A stretch of DNA of 64,000 bases from NCBI RefSeq assembly GCF_000621565.1, contig NZ_JHXZ01000018.1:43167-107166 (forward strand), written 5' to 3'. Under the pieces are notes generated by a model. The model was not told the DNA's origin, made no database searches, and saw nothing but the letters and a program-made list of their open reading frames with translations. Each line of letters begins with the position of its first letter. Positions within the stretch are counted from its first letter, which is position 1. Both the position numbers and the translations under genes were made by a program. Shown piece after piece: positions 25,859-35,772 of the stretch. The DNA comes from Butyrivibrio sp. LB2008. Its GTDB lineage: Bacteria; Bacillota; Clostridia; Lachnospirales; Lachnospiraceae.

Positions 25859-27052
25859 ATGAAAGTGCTTTTGATAGATGTTAATTGTAAATCTAGTAGT
25901 ACAGGACAGATTGTATATAATCTATATTCATATATAAATGCGCAAGGAGGAGAAGCATCTGTTTGTTATGGTCGTGGTCCAGTTGTAAATGAAAGAAATA
26001 TATATAAATTCGGCATTGATGTTGAAACATATCTTCATGCTTTTTTAACTAGGATAACAGGATACACAGGGTGTTTTTCTTTTTTTTCTACCAAAAGACT
26101 TATAAAATATATTGAAGACTTTAAACCTGATGTAGTTCATATTCATGAGTTACATGCGTATTTTGTGAATATAAAACAATTGTTAGATTATTTGGCAGAG
26201 AAAAAGATTAAGATTGTGCATACTCTTCATTGCGAGTTTTCATATACTGGTAAGTGCGGACATTCGGTTGAATGTGAAAAATGGAAAAAGGAGTGTGGTG
26301 AGTGCCCACATTTAAGAGATTATCCGATTACACTGTGGTTTGATCATACAAAAAGAATGAAAAAGGAAAAACAAGATTGTTTTAATAAAATAGATAATCT
26401 TATTATTGTTACTCCTTCACAGTGGCTTGCGGAAAGAACAAGAATGTCTTTTTTTAAGGATAGACGTATTGAGGTGATTCATAATGGTGTAGATACTAAT
26501 ATATTCAAACCAGTAGATTCATCTGAATTAAAAAAAGAGTTGGGGATTGATTTTGGTGAAAAGGTAATACTTGCAATTGCACCTAATCTCATGAGTAAAG
26601 AAAAAGGTGGCTGTTATGTCCTTCAAGTTGCTAAAAGATTGAAGAATGAGCATATAAGATTTGTGTTAGTTGGTGTAGATGGTGATACATATGAGAACTT
26701 GAGTAATTGTATAATAAAACCGCGTATATACGAGAAGGAAATATTGGCAAAATACTATTCAATGGCAGATGGATTCATTATTTGTAGTGAAAGAGAAAAT
26801 TATCCAACAACATGTTTGGAGGCTCAGGCATGTGGGACGCCTGTTTTTGGATTTGCTACAGGGGGCGTAATAGAGACATCTTATCTTGATGAAAATAGAT
26901 TTGTTGATTACGGAGATGTTGAGGGCTTAATTAAAGAAATAAGGCATATTGAAAAAAAGAGTAACGAATTGATTGCTAGAAGAATGGATAGCGTTGGAGA
27001 TAAAGTAAGTAACGAGCTTTTCTTGCGTGAGAGTTATAAATTGTTTATATGA
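25859..27052 (+). CDS. GT4 glycosyltransferase with Cys-rich insert
   Basis: This 397-residue GT-B enzyme has MKVLLIDVNCKSSSTGQIVY, VVHIHELHAYFVNIKQLLDY and a cysteine insert (HCEFSYTGKCGHSVECEKW, then CGECPHL) near residues 122-148. The donor half shows LAIAPNLMSKEKGGCYVLQV and ICSERENYPTTCLEAQACGT, with the usual acidic residues. It resembles WcaC/WcaL-type capsule transferases. It is the first gene of the AT-rich block, just downstream of the amidotransferase genes but with clearly different base composition. The donor is unknown. Confidence 0.85.
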   Translation: MKVLLIDVNCKSSSTGQIVYNLYSYINAQGGEASVCYGRGPVVNERNIYKFGIDVETYLHAFLTRITGYTGCFSFFSTKRLIKYIEDFKPDVVHIHELHAYFVNIKQLLDYLAEKKIKIVHTLHCEFSYTGKCGHSVECEKWKKECGECPHLRDYPITLWFDHTKRMKKEKQDCFNKIDNLIIVTPSQWLAERTRMSFFKDRRIEVIHNGVDTNIFKPVDSSELKKELGIDFGEKVILAIAPNLMSKEKGGCYVLQVAKRLKNEHIRFVLVGVDGDTYENLSNCIIKPRIYEKEILAKYYSMADGFIICSERENYPTTCLEAQACGTPVFGFATGGVIETSYLDENRFVDYGDVEGLIKEIRHIEKKSNELIARRMDSVGDKVSNELFLRESYKLFI

Positions 27053-27241
27053 TTTAGGTATAGGTGAATATAGCAAAAAGTATTATTTTGCATTGAACAA
27101 TTAGTGTTTTAGAGTTTTGGTTAGCGTATCTTGTTTTAACAGAATTGGTATTATTAGTGATGACGCCTATATTCAATAACTCACATAAAAATTGGGGATT
27201 ATTAGAAATAATTAAAAACATGGTATGGTTGGAGGTATTTA

Positions 27242-28462
27242 ATGCCAATTGTATATTTTATATTGGCTGTATGTAGCTTTTGTTTAATATATTTTAAAAT
27301 CCATAAGGACGTATTACATCCAGTAGCGATATTGACTTCTGTCTGGTTTTTTACAGCTGCAATTTCTTCTTTTCAATGGGGAGTATATCAGCATTCATGG
27401 TCTTTGCTAACACATTTTATGATTATTATGGCAGGCATAGGTTGTTTTTTTGCTGGATTTTTTGTTGCAACGCATAAAGAGTGTGAAGGGAATGAAAAAG
27501 TATGTATTAATAAAAAGTATAGAATTATAACAAGGATTCTCTTTATATTGTTATTATTTATGGTAATAGCGATTTTTTATAAGAATGGTATGAATCTAGC
27601 TTTCTTTCATAATATGAGAGGTGGAGATTTAAAAACTGAAGTTAGTAATAAGTTGGAAGGGATTACATCTTTTGAGTCTTATGTAATTAATTTATTGCCA
27701 TTTTGTGCTATTTTTTCTTTTTTTGAATTGATTTATGGAGAACGGCGAGAAAGGCATATTGTATATAATGTTTTTGTTATTGGTAGTGTATTGTTTTATT
27801 GCTTAAGAGTAATCTTCTCTAGAGGCACACTATTATATTTGTTATTGGGGGGACTATATATATATAATTCGAAGAAAAAATTATCTATAAAATTACTGCT
27901 CTTTATACTTTTGGGAGTGATTATATTATTGGGAATTTTAATGACGATTAGAGTGCAGGCCGAGTCAATGGTTTTTAACGGGGTTAAGCATATTAGTAGT
28001 CCTATATTAACATCTGCATATAATTATATTGCATATTCATTTGAAAACTTTAATGTCATAGTGGAAAAGGGTAGTAGATATCATATTTTTGCAAATGTAT
28101 TTCAGTCTATTTATAAGCTATTGGGAATGTATAGAGAGGATCAAATTATAGCAAATGATATTGCTGGAGTTTTCAATTCGCTTACGTGGCTTAGCCCTTT
28201 TTATGATGATTTAGGCGTCTTTGGTACGGTGTTTTATCCAGTGGTAATCGGTGGTGTACTAGCATTTTTTTATAATAAAAGTGCTAAAGACAAATACTAT
28301 ATTTTAATTTTGGCAGTACTACAGAAAGCTGTATTTATACCTTTTTTTGGGAATTATTTTATTACAACATTAAGTATAGTTTTTCCATATATAGTTACTG
28401 GAATTATATGTTTTGTTTCAAAGAGGGTAAAAATAACAATTCCTAAATTTAAGTGGGGATAA
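27242..28462 (+). CDS. wzy: Wzy-like oligosaccharide repeat-unit polymerase
   Basis: This 406-residue, very hydrophobic protein has about ten membrane helices and a loop with RGTLLYLLLGGLYIY, a common pattern in O-antigen polymerase-type proteins. It would join undecaprenyl-linked repeat units on the outer face of the membrane. GGAGG lies before the ATG. The 60 bases covering its start (27241-27300) contain only 12 G or C. A MurJ-like flippase gene follows six bases after its stop, which supports a Wzx/Wzy pair. Confidence 0.7.
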   Translation: MPIVYFILAVCSFCLIYFKIHKDVLHPVAILTSVWFFTAAISSFQWGVYQHSWSLLTHFMIIMAGIGCFFAGFFVATHKECEGNEKVCINKKYRIITRILFILLLFMVIAIFYKNGMNLAFFHNMRGGDLKTEVSNKLEGITSFESYVINLLPFCAIFSFFELIYGERRERHIVYNVFVIGSVLFYCLRVIFSRGTLLYLLLGGLYIYNSKKKLSIKLLLFILLGVIILLGILMTIRVQAESMVFNGVKHISSPILTSAYNYIAYSFENFNVIVEKGSRYHIFANVFQSIYKLLGMYREDQIIANDIAGVFNSLTWLSPFYDDLGVFGTVFYPVVIGGVLAFFYNKSAKDKYYILILAVLQKAVFIPFFGNYFITTLSIVFPYIVTGIICFVSKRVKITIPKFKWG

Positions 28463-28468
28463 GTAGCA

Positions 28469-30016
28469 TTGAGTGATAATTCGAAAAGATTGGCCGTTGT
28501 TGTTACGGTTATAACATTTTTATGCAAGATGTTTGGGTTTTTAAAAAATAGTATTTTGGCATATTATTATGGAACTAGTCCTGTAGTAGATGCTTATGTG
28601 ATGACTTTTTCAATAGGGACAATTACATCTGGATGGATAGCGGGGTTGATAGGGAATTTTACGCCAAAATATCAAGAAATTCAAACAGTGCGAGGACATA
28701 AAAAAGCGATACTATTTTCAAGTCAGGTGATAAATTTAATCGTTTTTTTAGTGGTTGCGTTGGTTATATTGTTGGAAATATTTTCACCGCATATCGTAAA
28801 AATTGTAGCACCAGGATTTACGAACGAAACATATTATTATACGGTATATTATTTTAGAATCTATTGCATTAGCGTGCCATTCTATGCATTATTTCGCTTC
28901 TTTCAAGAGTTCCTTAACTGTAATCAGAATCATCTTGCTGCAGTAGCACCAGATTTGTTAATGAGCTCTATGTGCATAATAGCAATAATTATAAGTCATT
29001 ATATTGGCTCGAATGTATTGATTTTGGGCTATGTATTTGCAATAGTGGCACAGAGTATAGCGACACATCTAAGTTCAAGAAAAATAGGGTTCAATTTCAG
29101 GGTTACCGAATTATGGAACAAGGATTTAAGATCATTGATGGTTATGGCAATTCCTATTTTTCTAAGTGATACTCTTGCGAATATTAATAATCTTATAGAT
29201 AAGGTTTTTGCATCAAAGCTTGAATCAGGTATTGTTTCAGCTCTAGATTATGCAAACACAATGAAGGATTTTGCATACCAAATAGGTACAATTGCAATTT
29301 CAATAATGGTATTTCCTGTTATTTCGAAATTGTGGGCTGAGAATGATTATAAAGGATTTAATGAAAAAGTGGTAAAGGGGCTTGATTTCTTTTCTGCAAT
29401 GTATATTCCTTTAGTTGTTGGTATTGTTGTGGCTGGAGATTTAGTGATACATATAGTGTTTGGAAGAGGTGCATTTAGTGAAGCTGCCGGAAATATTACT
29501 TCAAATGCTTTTATAATTTATTCTATTAGTTTGCTTGCTATGACTTATAGGTGTATTTTTTTGAAAGCGTTTTATGCTATGCAGAAGACATCATATATTT
29601 TGTTAGTAAGTTTTTCAAATGTTTTATTGAATGTTATTTTGAATTTTGCATTGGTGAGAAGATATGGATATATTGGTTTGACTTTTGCTACTACAATTGC
29701 AGCTGTATTATGCTTGCCAATTTATTTTGTTTTATTTAGAAGAATGACTAATGTTTCCTATAAATTATTCGCATGCAAATTTGCGAGATGCTTAATATGT
29801 GCTGGAATTATGGGAAGTGTAATCTATTTTGTTAAAAAAGTAATGTATAGTTTTTGGGAAAACAGCTTTTTAGAAAATATACTTTTACTAGTTTTAATTC
29901 TGGTCGTTGGAGCAATTGTATATGTTTGTGCGGGAGTTTTATTTAAAATTGATGAGGTAGTGGATTTATTATCATATATTATTAGAAAGATAAAACATAA
30001 TATTTATAAGGATTGA
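28469..30016 (+). CDS. MurJ/MviN-like flippase
   Basis: This 515-residue protein has about 14 helices and MurJ-type features: FLCKMFGFLKNSILAYYYGT near the N-terminus, an early GLIGNFTPKYQE segment, RFFQEFLNCNQNH and FASKLESGIVSALDYANTMK in the central cavity region. It belongs to the MOP superfamily beside lipid II flippases, but its place next to a Wzy-like gene suggests that it moves a glycan repeat unit. TTG start with GTGGGGAT upstream. Its stop touches the next gene's start. AT-rich. Confidence 0.8.
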   Translation: MSDNSKRLAVVVTVITFLCKMFGFLKNSILAYYYGTSPVVDAYVMTFSIGTITSGWIAGLIGNFTPKYQEIQTVRGHKKAILFSSQVINLIVFLVVALVILLEIFSPHIVKIVAPGFTNETYYYTVYYFRIYCISVPFYALFRFFQEFLNCNQNHLAAVAPDLLMSSMCIIAIIISHYIGSNVLILGYVFAIVAQSIATHLSSRKIGFNFRVTELWNKDLRSLMVMAIPIFLSDTLANINNLIDKVFASKLESGIVSALDYANTMKDFAYQIGTIAISIMVFPVISKLWAENDYKGFNEKVVKGLDFFSAMYIPLVVGIVVAGDLVIHIVFGRGAFSEAAGNITSNAFIIYSISLLAMTYRCIFLKAFYAMQKTSYILLVSFSNVLLNVILNFALVRRYGYIGLTFATTIAAVLCLPIYFVLFRRMTNVSYKLFACKFARCLICAGIMGSVIYFVKKVMYSFWENSFLENILLLVLILVVGAIVYVCAGVLFKIDEVVDLLSYIIRKIKHNIYKD

Positions 30017-31357
30017 GTGATATTTATGCGTGTAAATATAATTTATGAAGTAAATAATAGAGAGTTTAATAATTGTGTGTTATTGCAAAGAGAATTGAAT
30101 AGGCGAGGATATGATGCGCGAATATATAATAAAACTGAGGACATGCTCTTAGGAGATAATTCGAATAGTATAACAGTAATTCCAAATTCATATAGAAATG
30201 AAGATTTGAATCATTATCAATATTGTTTTAATACAAATGGAGGAATTATTATAATTTATTCATGTGAGCAAGTTACCAATCATGTTTTACCAGCTTTTTT
30301 TGATTATTCAGACGGAAATCGAGTTAAGAGATTGCCACATTTATGTTGGGGAAGTGATTATAAAGATTTTATTAGTGAGTTAGGGTTCAATAATAAGTAT
30401 AATTCTATTGTTGGAGCTATACAGCTTGACTTTTATAGAAGTAATTTTAAATCATTATATAGGTCACGTGAAGAACTTGCTAAAATGTTTGAATTACCAA
30501 ATGATAAAAAATGGATTTTATTTGTGTCGGATTTTGTTTTTAATTCAGAAAATATTGTTGAGCAGATAATTAAAAGCGGGGATCAGTCAGAGGAAATAAT
30601 AAAAAATAAACATATATTTGGAAAAAAATCATGTGAAAAAATAATGGAATGGTTCGATGAATTATTTAGAGAGAACGATGAGTATATTATTATTTATAGG
30701 AAACATCCTATTGAACAAATAACGAAAAACGTAATTGATTTTTGGAGTAGCCATAAAGATAAATTTTTTATGATTTCTGATTTGAATATTCGTGAATGGA
30801 TAATTAATTGTGATAAAGTTGCAAGTTGGTATAGTACGACAGTTATAGACTGTATTGCGGCAGAAAAGGATATGCTTTTATTACGACCCTATGAAATGGG
30901 CGAAACTAGTGGATTTAAAGATTATGAGATCTATAATGGATATTGTAAAATTGATAGTTTTAAGAAAATGTATGAAATGCTAAATCAAAAGTGCAGTTAT
31001 CCAGAGGATACGAAGAGAATAATAGATAAGTTATACTCGATAGATGGAAAACCAACATATATTCGGATGGTTGATGCTATAGATATGATAGTTGGAGATA
31101 TAGAGAATAAAGCGGAAAAACAAAGGCTATTTTTTTTCAAAAGATGGTTCTATTTATTAAAAAATATGATTCCATTTAAAAATTTAGTAAAAAAGATATT
31201 TGAACGAGCATATTTGTTATGCGGAACAAACTATACTTATCAAGGGGAATCTCGCAAGGCAATAAATGAATGGATAGCTACGGCAAATAATAAAAAAAAT
31301 TATCCTATGCTTGCGAAAAAAATTGATTCATGCTTGGAGAGCACAATAGATGGATGA
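30017..31357 (+). CDS. Putative GT-B transferase, CDP-glycerol/capsule-type
   Basis: This 446-residue protein is not clearly assigned. Its central part has WILFVSDFVFNSENIVEQ, IIIYRKHPIEQ (His-Pro at 230-231) and VASWYSTTVIDCIAAEKDM, the order seen in GT-B capsule synthesis and CDP-glycerol phosphotransferase-like proteins. The C-terminal 90 residues are helical and basic, perhaps membrane-associated (ERAYLLCGTNYTYQGE). The start may be GTG at 30017 or ATG at 30026; AAGGA at 30008-30012 fits neither perfectly. It overlaps the PtmE-like gene by eight bases. Confidence 0.6.
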   Translation: MIFMRVNIIYEVNNREFNNCVLLQRELNRRGYDARIYNKTEDMLLGDNSNSITVIPNSYRNEDLNHYQYCFNTNGGIIIIYSCEQVTNHVLPAFFDYSDGNRVKRLPHLCWGSDYKDFISELGFNNKYNSIVGAIQLDFYRSNFKSLYRSREELAKMFELPNDKKWILFVSDFVFNSENIVEQIIKSGDQSEEIIKNKHIFGKKSCEKIMEWFDELFRENDEYIIIYRKHPIEQITKNVIDFWSSHKDKFFMISDLNIREWIINCDKVASWYSTTVIDCIAAEKDMLLLRPYEMGETSGFKDYEIYNGYCKIDSFKKMYEMLNQKCSYPEDTKRIIDKLYSIDGKPTYIRMVDAIDMIVGDIENKAEKQRLFFFKRWFYLLKNMIPFKNLVKKIFERAYLLCGTNYTYQGESRKAINEWIATANNKKNYPMLAKKIDSCLESTIDG

Positions 31358-32396
31358 TTTTAGAAGATTTTTGACAAATGAAGAGTTGTCTATATCCGAA
31401 GCGATGCAGCATATTAATGAGAATGCATTGGGAATATTGTTTTTAACAGATTCTAATTGTAAGCTCAAGGGATGCATTACAGATGGAGATATAAGGCGTT
31501 TCTTGTTGGCGGGAGGGAAAATGTCAGATGCAGCATATAATGCAGCTGAACATAATCCTCGTTATGCAAAGAGCATTGAAGAGGCAAAAGTGCTCTATCA
31601 TAAAAAAAATTATATTGTTATTCCGGTGCTTGATAATGAAGGAATTGTCACTAATTTGTATTGCGGTGATTTATCATTACAGAATAGGATAAGAAAAAAT
31701 CTAGATATTCCTGTTGTTATAAATGCAGGTGGAAAAGGTACAAGATTGGATCCGTTTACCAGAGTGTTACCTAAGCCCCTTATACCTGTGGGGGATTTGC
31801 CTATTATTGAGCTGATAATGCAAGAATATTATTCATATAATTGTAATGAGTTTCACATTATAGTGAATTACAAGAAAGAGCTTATGAAGGCTTATTTTTC
31901 TGATAATGAGGCTAATTATAATATTACTTGGTATGATGAAGAGAAACCTCTTGGTACAGGAGGAGGATTAAGTCTATTAAGAGGAAAGTTGGATAGCACA
32001 TTCTTTTTTGCAAATTGTGATGCGTTACTTACTGCTAATTATGAGAGTATGTTGAAATTTCATAGAGAAAATGGAAATGTTATCACAATGATATGTGCTT
32101 ATAAAAACATCAATATACCGTATGGTGTTGTTGAAATTGGAGAAAATGGTGTTATTACTGATATGAAGGAGAAACCGTTAATGTCGTTTTTGACTAATAC
32201 AGGAATTTATATTGTTGAGCCTGAGGTGATTGATGATATAGATGATGACGAAGCTATTGGTTTTCCTGATATTATAGAGAGAGAAAGACAAAAAGGAAAA
32301 AAAGTTGCAGTATTTCCAGTTAGTGAAAATGATTGGATGGATATGGGACAGTTGCCTGAACTTGAAAAGATGAGAAAGAAATTGTTTGGAGAGTAA
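31350..32396 (+). CDS. ptmE: PtmE-like CBS-domain nucleotidyltransferase
   Basis: This 348-residue protein has a CBS-pair region (about 10-115, with GCITDGDIRRFLLAGGKM and IVTNLYCGD) fused to a sugar-1-phosphate nucleotidyltransferase (about 118-345, with VVINAGGKGTRLDPFTRVLP and KPLIPVGDLPIIEL). This is the layout of PtmE, the glucosamine-1-phosphate guanylyltransferase that starts the GDP branch of legionaminate synthesis in Campylobacter. LegH-, LegI- and LegG-like genes follow, which supports that reading. Other CBS-NTP transferases exist in sugar clusters, so the nucleotide and sugar are inferred. Confidence 0.8.
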   Translation: MDDFRRFLTNEELSISEAMQHINENALGILFLTDSNCKLKGCITDGDIRRFLLAGGKMSDAAYNAAEHNPRYAKSIEEAKVLYHKKNYIVIPVLDNEGIVTNLYCGDLSLQNRIRKNLDIPVVINAGGKGTRLDPFTRVLPKPLIPVGDLPIIELIMQEYYSYNCNEFHIIVNYKKELMKAYFSDNEANYNITWYDEEKPLGTGGGLSLLRGKLDSTFFFANCDALLTANYESMLKFHRENGNVITMICAYKNINIPYGVVEIGENGVITDMKEKPLMSFLTNTGIYIVEPEVIDDIDDDEAIGFPDIIERERQKGKKVAVFPVSENDWMDMGQLPELEKMRKKLFGE

Positions 32397-32424
32397 TCGG
32401 ACGTGTGTTTTTGGGGGAGAATAA

Positions 32425-33039
32425 ATGAATCTTGTGATTGTTGGTAATGGTGGCTTTGGTCGAGAAGTCGAATGGCTTGTAGAACGCATAAATAGAGAAA
32501 ATAGTACATGGAATTTCTTGGGATTTATAAGTAATGACATTGATAATCCTAAAGTTATAGGGGATGACAATTATGTAATAAACTGTGAGCAAGAATTGTA
32601 TGTGGCAATAGCGATAGGTGCAACAGGGCTTAGGGAAAAACTTTATAATTGTTATAAAAAAAATCCCAATATAAAATTTGCTAATCTAATAGATCCCAGT
32701 GTAATTTGTTCTGATAGAGTTAAAATTGGTGAAGGGAATATAATATGTGCTGGAACAATCATTACTGTTGATGTTTCAATTGGAAATTGCAATATTATAA
32801 ATCTAGATTGTACAGTTGGTCACGATGCTGTCATAGAAGATTTTGTCACATTAAACCCAAGCGTAAATGTATCAGGTAATTCAATTATTGAATCTGGTTG
32901 TAATATTGGTACTGGAACACAGATAATTCAAGGAAAATCCGTAGGAAGAGATACTATTGTTGGTGCTGGAGCTGTTGTGAATTGTGATTTGCCTGCTAAT
33001 TGTACAGCAGTGGGTGTTCCGGCAAAAAAAATAAAGTAA
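32425..33039 (+). CDS. NeuD/PglD/LegH-like sugar O/N-acyltransferase
   Basis: This 204-residue protein has a Rossmann-like start (MNLVIVGNGGFGREVEWL) and a left-handed beta-helix of hexapeptide repeats, with the catalytic histidine in LDCTVGHDAVIEDFV and the end GVPAKKIK. Such enzymes transfer acetyl from acetyl-CoA to a 4-amino group of a nucleotide sugar (PglD, LegH) or act on sialate (NeuD). Placed between PtmE- and LegI-like genes, LegH is the likely role. GGGGGAGAA precedes the ATG. Confidence 0.8.
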   Translation: MNLVIVGNGGFGREVEWLVERINRENSTWNFLGFISNDIDNPKVIGDDNYVINCEQELYVAIAIGATGLREKLYNCYKKNPNIKFANLIDPSVICSDRVKIGEGNIICAGTIITVDVSIGNCNIINLDCTVGHDAVIEDFVTLNPSVNVSGNSIIESGCNIGTGTQIIQGKSVGRDTIVGAGAVVNCDLPANCTAVGVPAKKIK

Positions 33040-33076
33040 ATATGTTTTAAGGTTGTTTAAAAGGAAGAAATAATTC

Positions 33077-34075
33077 ATGAATAGAAGAACTCTTATTATT
33101 GCGGAAGCAGGAGTAAATCATAATGGAAGTCTTGAGATGGCAAAAAAACTGGTAGATACTGCAAAACAATGTGGAGCTGATATTGTTAAGTTTCAAACTG
33201 CTAAATTAGATTCATTAGTGTCAAAGTCTGCGCAGATGGCTGATTATCAGAAAAAAAATACTGGTACAGAAGAAAGCCAGAAGAATATGCTTAGTAAATT
33301 GCTTCTTAGCTATGAAGATTTTATTGAAATTGCAAGATATTGTTGTGAAGTAGGGATTCTTTTTTTATCGACTCCATTCGATATTGATAGTATACATTTT
33401 TTGAATGATATGCAGAATATATGGAAAATACCGTCTGGAGAAATTACAAATTATCCATATTTAGTTGAGATAGCTAAAACTGGGAAAAAAGTAATTCTTT
33501 CAACAGGGATGGCAGAAATGCAAGAAATAGAATCTGCGATAAATGTTCTTAGAGATAATGGAACTAAGGATATTACAATATTACATTGTACTACAGAATA
33601 CCCCGCTCCTATTGAAGATGTCAATCTTAATGCTATGAAGACTATAGAGAAACAGTTTGGATATGAAGTGGGGTACTCTGATCATACGAAAGGGATAGAG
33701 ATTAGTTTGGCGGCAGTAGCATTAGGGGCTACAGTAATAGAAAAACATTTTACTTTGGATCGTAACTTGCCAGGACCAGATCATAAAGCAAGTATTGAGC
33801 CTGCTGAGTTAAAGGCGATGATTGATGGTATAAGAAAAATAGAGTTGGCATTAGGAAGTCCAAAAAAGAAGATATCTGAGGCGGAATTAAAAAATAGAGA
33901 TGTTGCAAGAAAAAGTATTGTTGCTAAAAGGAAAATTAAAGTGGGGGAATTATTTACAGAAGATAACATAACTACTAAGCGTCCAGGTACAGGTATTACC
34001 CCAATGAAATGGTGCGAAATTATTGGAACAAAGGCTAATAGAGATTTTGAAGAGGATGAGTTAATAGAGATATGA
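33077..34075 (+). CDS. legI: Legionaminate/sialate synthase (NeuB family)
   Basis: This 332-residue enzyme condenses phosphoenolpyruvate with a 6-deoxy-ManNAc-type sugar to give a nonulosonic acid. The TIM-barrel part has IIAEAGVNHNGSLEMAKKLV, IVKFQTAKLDSLVSKSA, KIPSGEITNYPYLVEIAKTG and GYSDHTKGIEISLAAVALGA; the antifreeze-like SAF domain follows at about 275-332 (ARKSIVAKRKIKVGELFTED). The GEITNYPYL wording is closer to LegI than to Pse or Neu5Ac synthases, though that call is by eye. It overlaps the LegG-like gene by four bases. Confidence 0.88.
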   Translation: MNRRTLIIAEAGVNHNGSLEMAKKLVDTAKQCGADIVKFQTAKLDSLVSKSAQMADYQKKNTGTEESQKNMLSKLLLSYEDFIEIARYCCEVGILFLSTPFDIDSIHFLNDMQNIWKIPSGEITNYPYLVEIAKTGKKVILSTGMAEMQEIESAINVLRDNGTKDITILHCTTEYPAPIEDVNLNAMKTIEKQFGYEVGYSDHTKGIEISLAAVALGATVIEKHFTLDRNLPGPDHKASIEPAELKAMIDGIRKIELALGSPKKKISEAELKNRDVARKSIVAKRKIKVGELFTEDNITTKRPGTGITPMKWCEIIGTKANRDFEEDELIEI

Positions 34076-35238
34076 GAAAAATTGCAGTTGTAACTGCCAC
34101 AAGAGCTGAATATGGATTGTTGAGTTCAGTTATAAAAGAATTACGAAAATATGAGAATGATGAATTAAAGATTGATTTAATTGTCACAGGTACTCATCTT
34201 AGTTGTGATTATGGTTATACTGTGGATGATATAGAGAAAGATGGAGTTAGGATTGATTATAAAATTTCTGTTTTGATTAAATCTGCTTCTGAAGAAGATA
34301 TATCAATTAATCAAGCGGATGTGTTGGTTAAGTTTACATCAGTATTTGCAACTGAACATTATAATGCAGTTATTCTTCTTGGTGATAGATATGAAACGCT
34401 TGCAATTGCCATAGCTGCAGGGAATACATTAACACCTATTTTTCATTTATGCGGAGGAGATACCACTGAGGGTGCTATAGATGAATGGATAAGGCACTCT
34501 ATTACCAAGATGAGCTATCTGCATTTTGTTACAAATGATGATAGTAGAAGACGAGTAATCCAACTTGGCGAGGAGCCAGGACGTGTGTACAATTATGGCT
34601 CTACAAGTATTGATAATATATTAAATGTTGCAGATATGAGCAAGCAGGAAGCACTTGAAAGCGTTGGACTGCCTGATTGTAAGTATGCTCTTTGTACGTA
34701 TCATCCTGTAACATTGGATAACGGAAATGTTGATGAGCAGATAAATTCTTTTCTGGGAGCAATTAAGAGCTTTCCGGATGTGGAGTTTATTGTGACTAAG
34801 TCTAACGCTGATCACGGAGGAGCAAGAATAAATGAATTGCTTGATGAAGCGGAGAAATGTATGGATAACTTACATGTATATACTTCATTGGGAATTCGAA
34901 GATATCTGTCTTTAATGAAATATGCGGAGTTTGTATTAGGTAATTCTTCGAGTGGAATTATAGAAACTCCAGTATTTAAGGTTCCGACGGTTAATATAGG
35001 TGATAGACAGCGTGGCAGATTACAATCTGAAAGTATAATTAATTGCGGAATTGAAACCGCTGATATAGTAGTTGCGATGAATGAAGCTATGAGCACTGAA
35101 CATAAGGCGTTATGTAAAAATGTTGTAAGTCGGTACGGAGATGGGAATTCAGCTAGAAAAATTGCAAATAAAGTAGTTGAAACAGTAATGGGTGGGGGAA
35201 TTGATTTAAAAAAGAAATTTTATGATATGAAATGTTAG
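34072..35238 (+). CDS. legG: Hydrolysing UDP/GDP-sugar 2-epimerase (NeuC/LegG type)
   Basis: This 388-residue enzyme should remove the nucleotide and invert C2 to release a ManNAc-type sugar for LegI. It starts MRKIAVVTATRAEYGLLSSV and carries ILLGDRYETLAIAIAAGNT, HLCGGDTTEGAIDEWIRHSI and VLGNSSSGIIETPVFKVPTV, all NeuC/LegG hallmarks. The ATGA overlap with legI shows coupling. It is the last gene before a 534-base AT-rich gap, so the ptmE-legH-legI-legG set forms one operon. Confidence 0.88.
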   Translation: MRKIAVVTATRAEYGLLSSVIKELRKYENDELKIDLIVTGTHLSCDYGYTVDDIEKDGVRIDYKISVLIKSASEEDISINQADVLVKFTSVFATEHYNAVILLGDRYETLAIAIAAGNTLTPIFHLCGGDTTEGAIDEWIRHSITKMSYLHFVTNDDSRRRVIQLGEEPGRVYNYGSTSIDNILNVADMSKQEALESVGLPDCKYALCTYHPVTLDNGNVDEQINSFLGAIKSFPDVEFIVTKSNADHGGARINELLDEAEKCMDNLHVYTSLGIRRYLSLMKYAEFVLGNSSSGIIETPVFKVPTVNIGDRQRGRLQSESIINCGIETADIVVAMNEAMSTEHKALCKNVVSRYGDGNSARKIANKVVETVMGGGIDLKKKFYDMKC

Positions 35239-35772
35239 TTTTATTGAGTGCTGTAAACGTCAATGAAAAAGTTTACACTGGTCAACTTTTATAATAGCGT
35301 TTACAGAGTGCTACATTTATTAGTTAACACTAATTCATAACACTAATTTATTTTATGAGTTTTTGAAATCATTTAATGAATGTGGTAATATTGGAAAAGT
35401 GTTGGGGACGTTTGGGAGACTGATATAAGTATTTCTCAATTGTATAGGTATAATTTTGAAAAATTATATGGTGTGACTATTCTACATAAGTAATGTGGTA
35501 AATATTTGATGCATTAAATATATTCAATATAGTGGCTAATTACGAGTTTTGAATTTTATTGGTCATAGATGATGACAGTTCTATAGTTCTATTTGCTTTA
35601 AGGGACACTCGCCCTTGAAGATAATTATCTTACCTTACATAGGTGTTTCAGTTTTTTATGTAAAAATATAGTGTATTAATTTTAAGAATTATTTTCATAT
35701 TTAATTATTACAAAAGTATATAGAAAGGGATGAGTTTCAAGTTTAGAAGGAGATTCATCATACAAGAACTAT
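35239..35772. other. AT-rich intergenic region with hairpins
   Basis: No gene longer than a few codons is seen in these 534 bases. The first 70 bases hold nested inverted repeats (listed separately). A second hairpin, CTTTAAGGG (35596-35604) against CCCTTGAAG (35612-35620), has no U tract. AAGGAG at 35746-35751 lies 21 bases before the next ATG, which is too far for an ideal ribosome site. The region may be the scar of a recombination joint between the nonulosonate genes and the WecE block. Confidence 0.5.
35246..35312. repeat. Nested inverted repeats flanked by GAGTGCT direct repeats
   Basis: CTGTAAACG (35251-35259) pairs with CGTTTACAG (35298-35306). Inside it AAAAGTT (35267-35273) pairs with AACTTTT (35284-35290). 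GAGTGCT occurs at both borders (35246-35252 and 35306-35312). The block starts eight bases after the legG stop. Confidence 0.6.
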
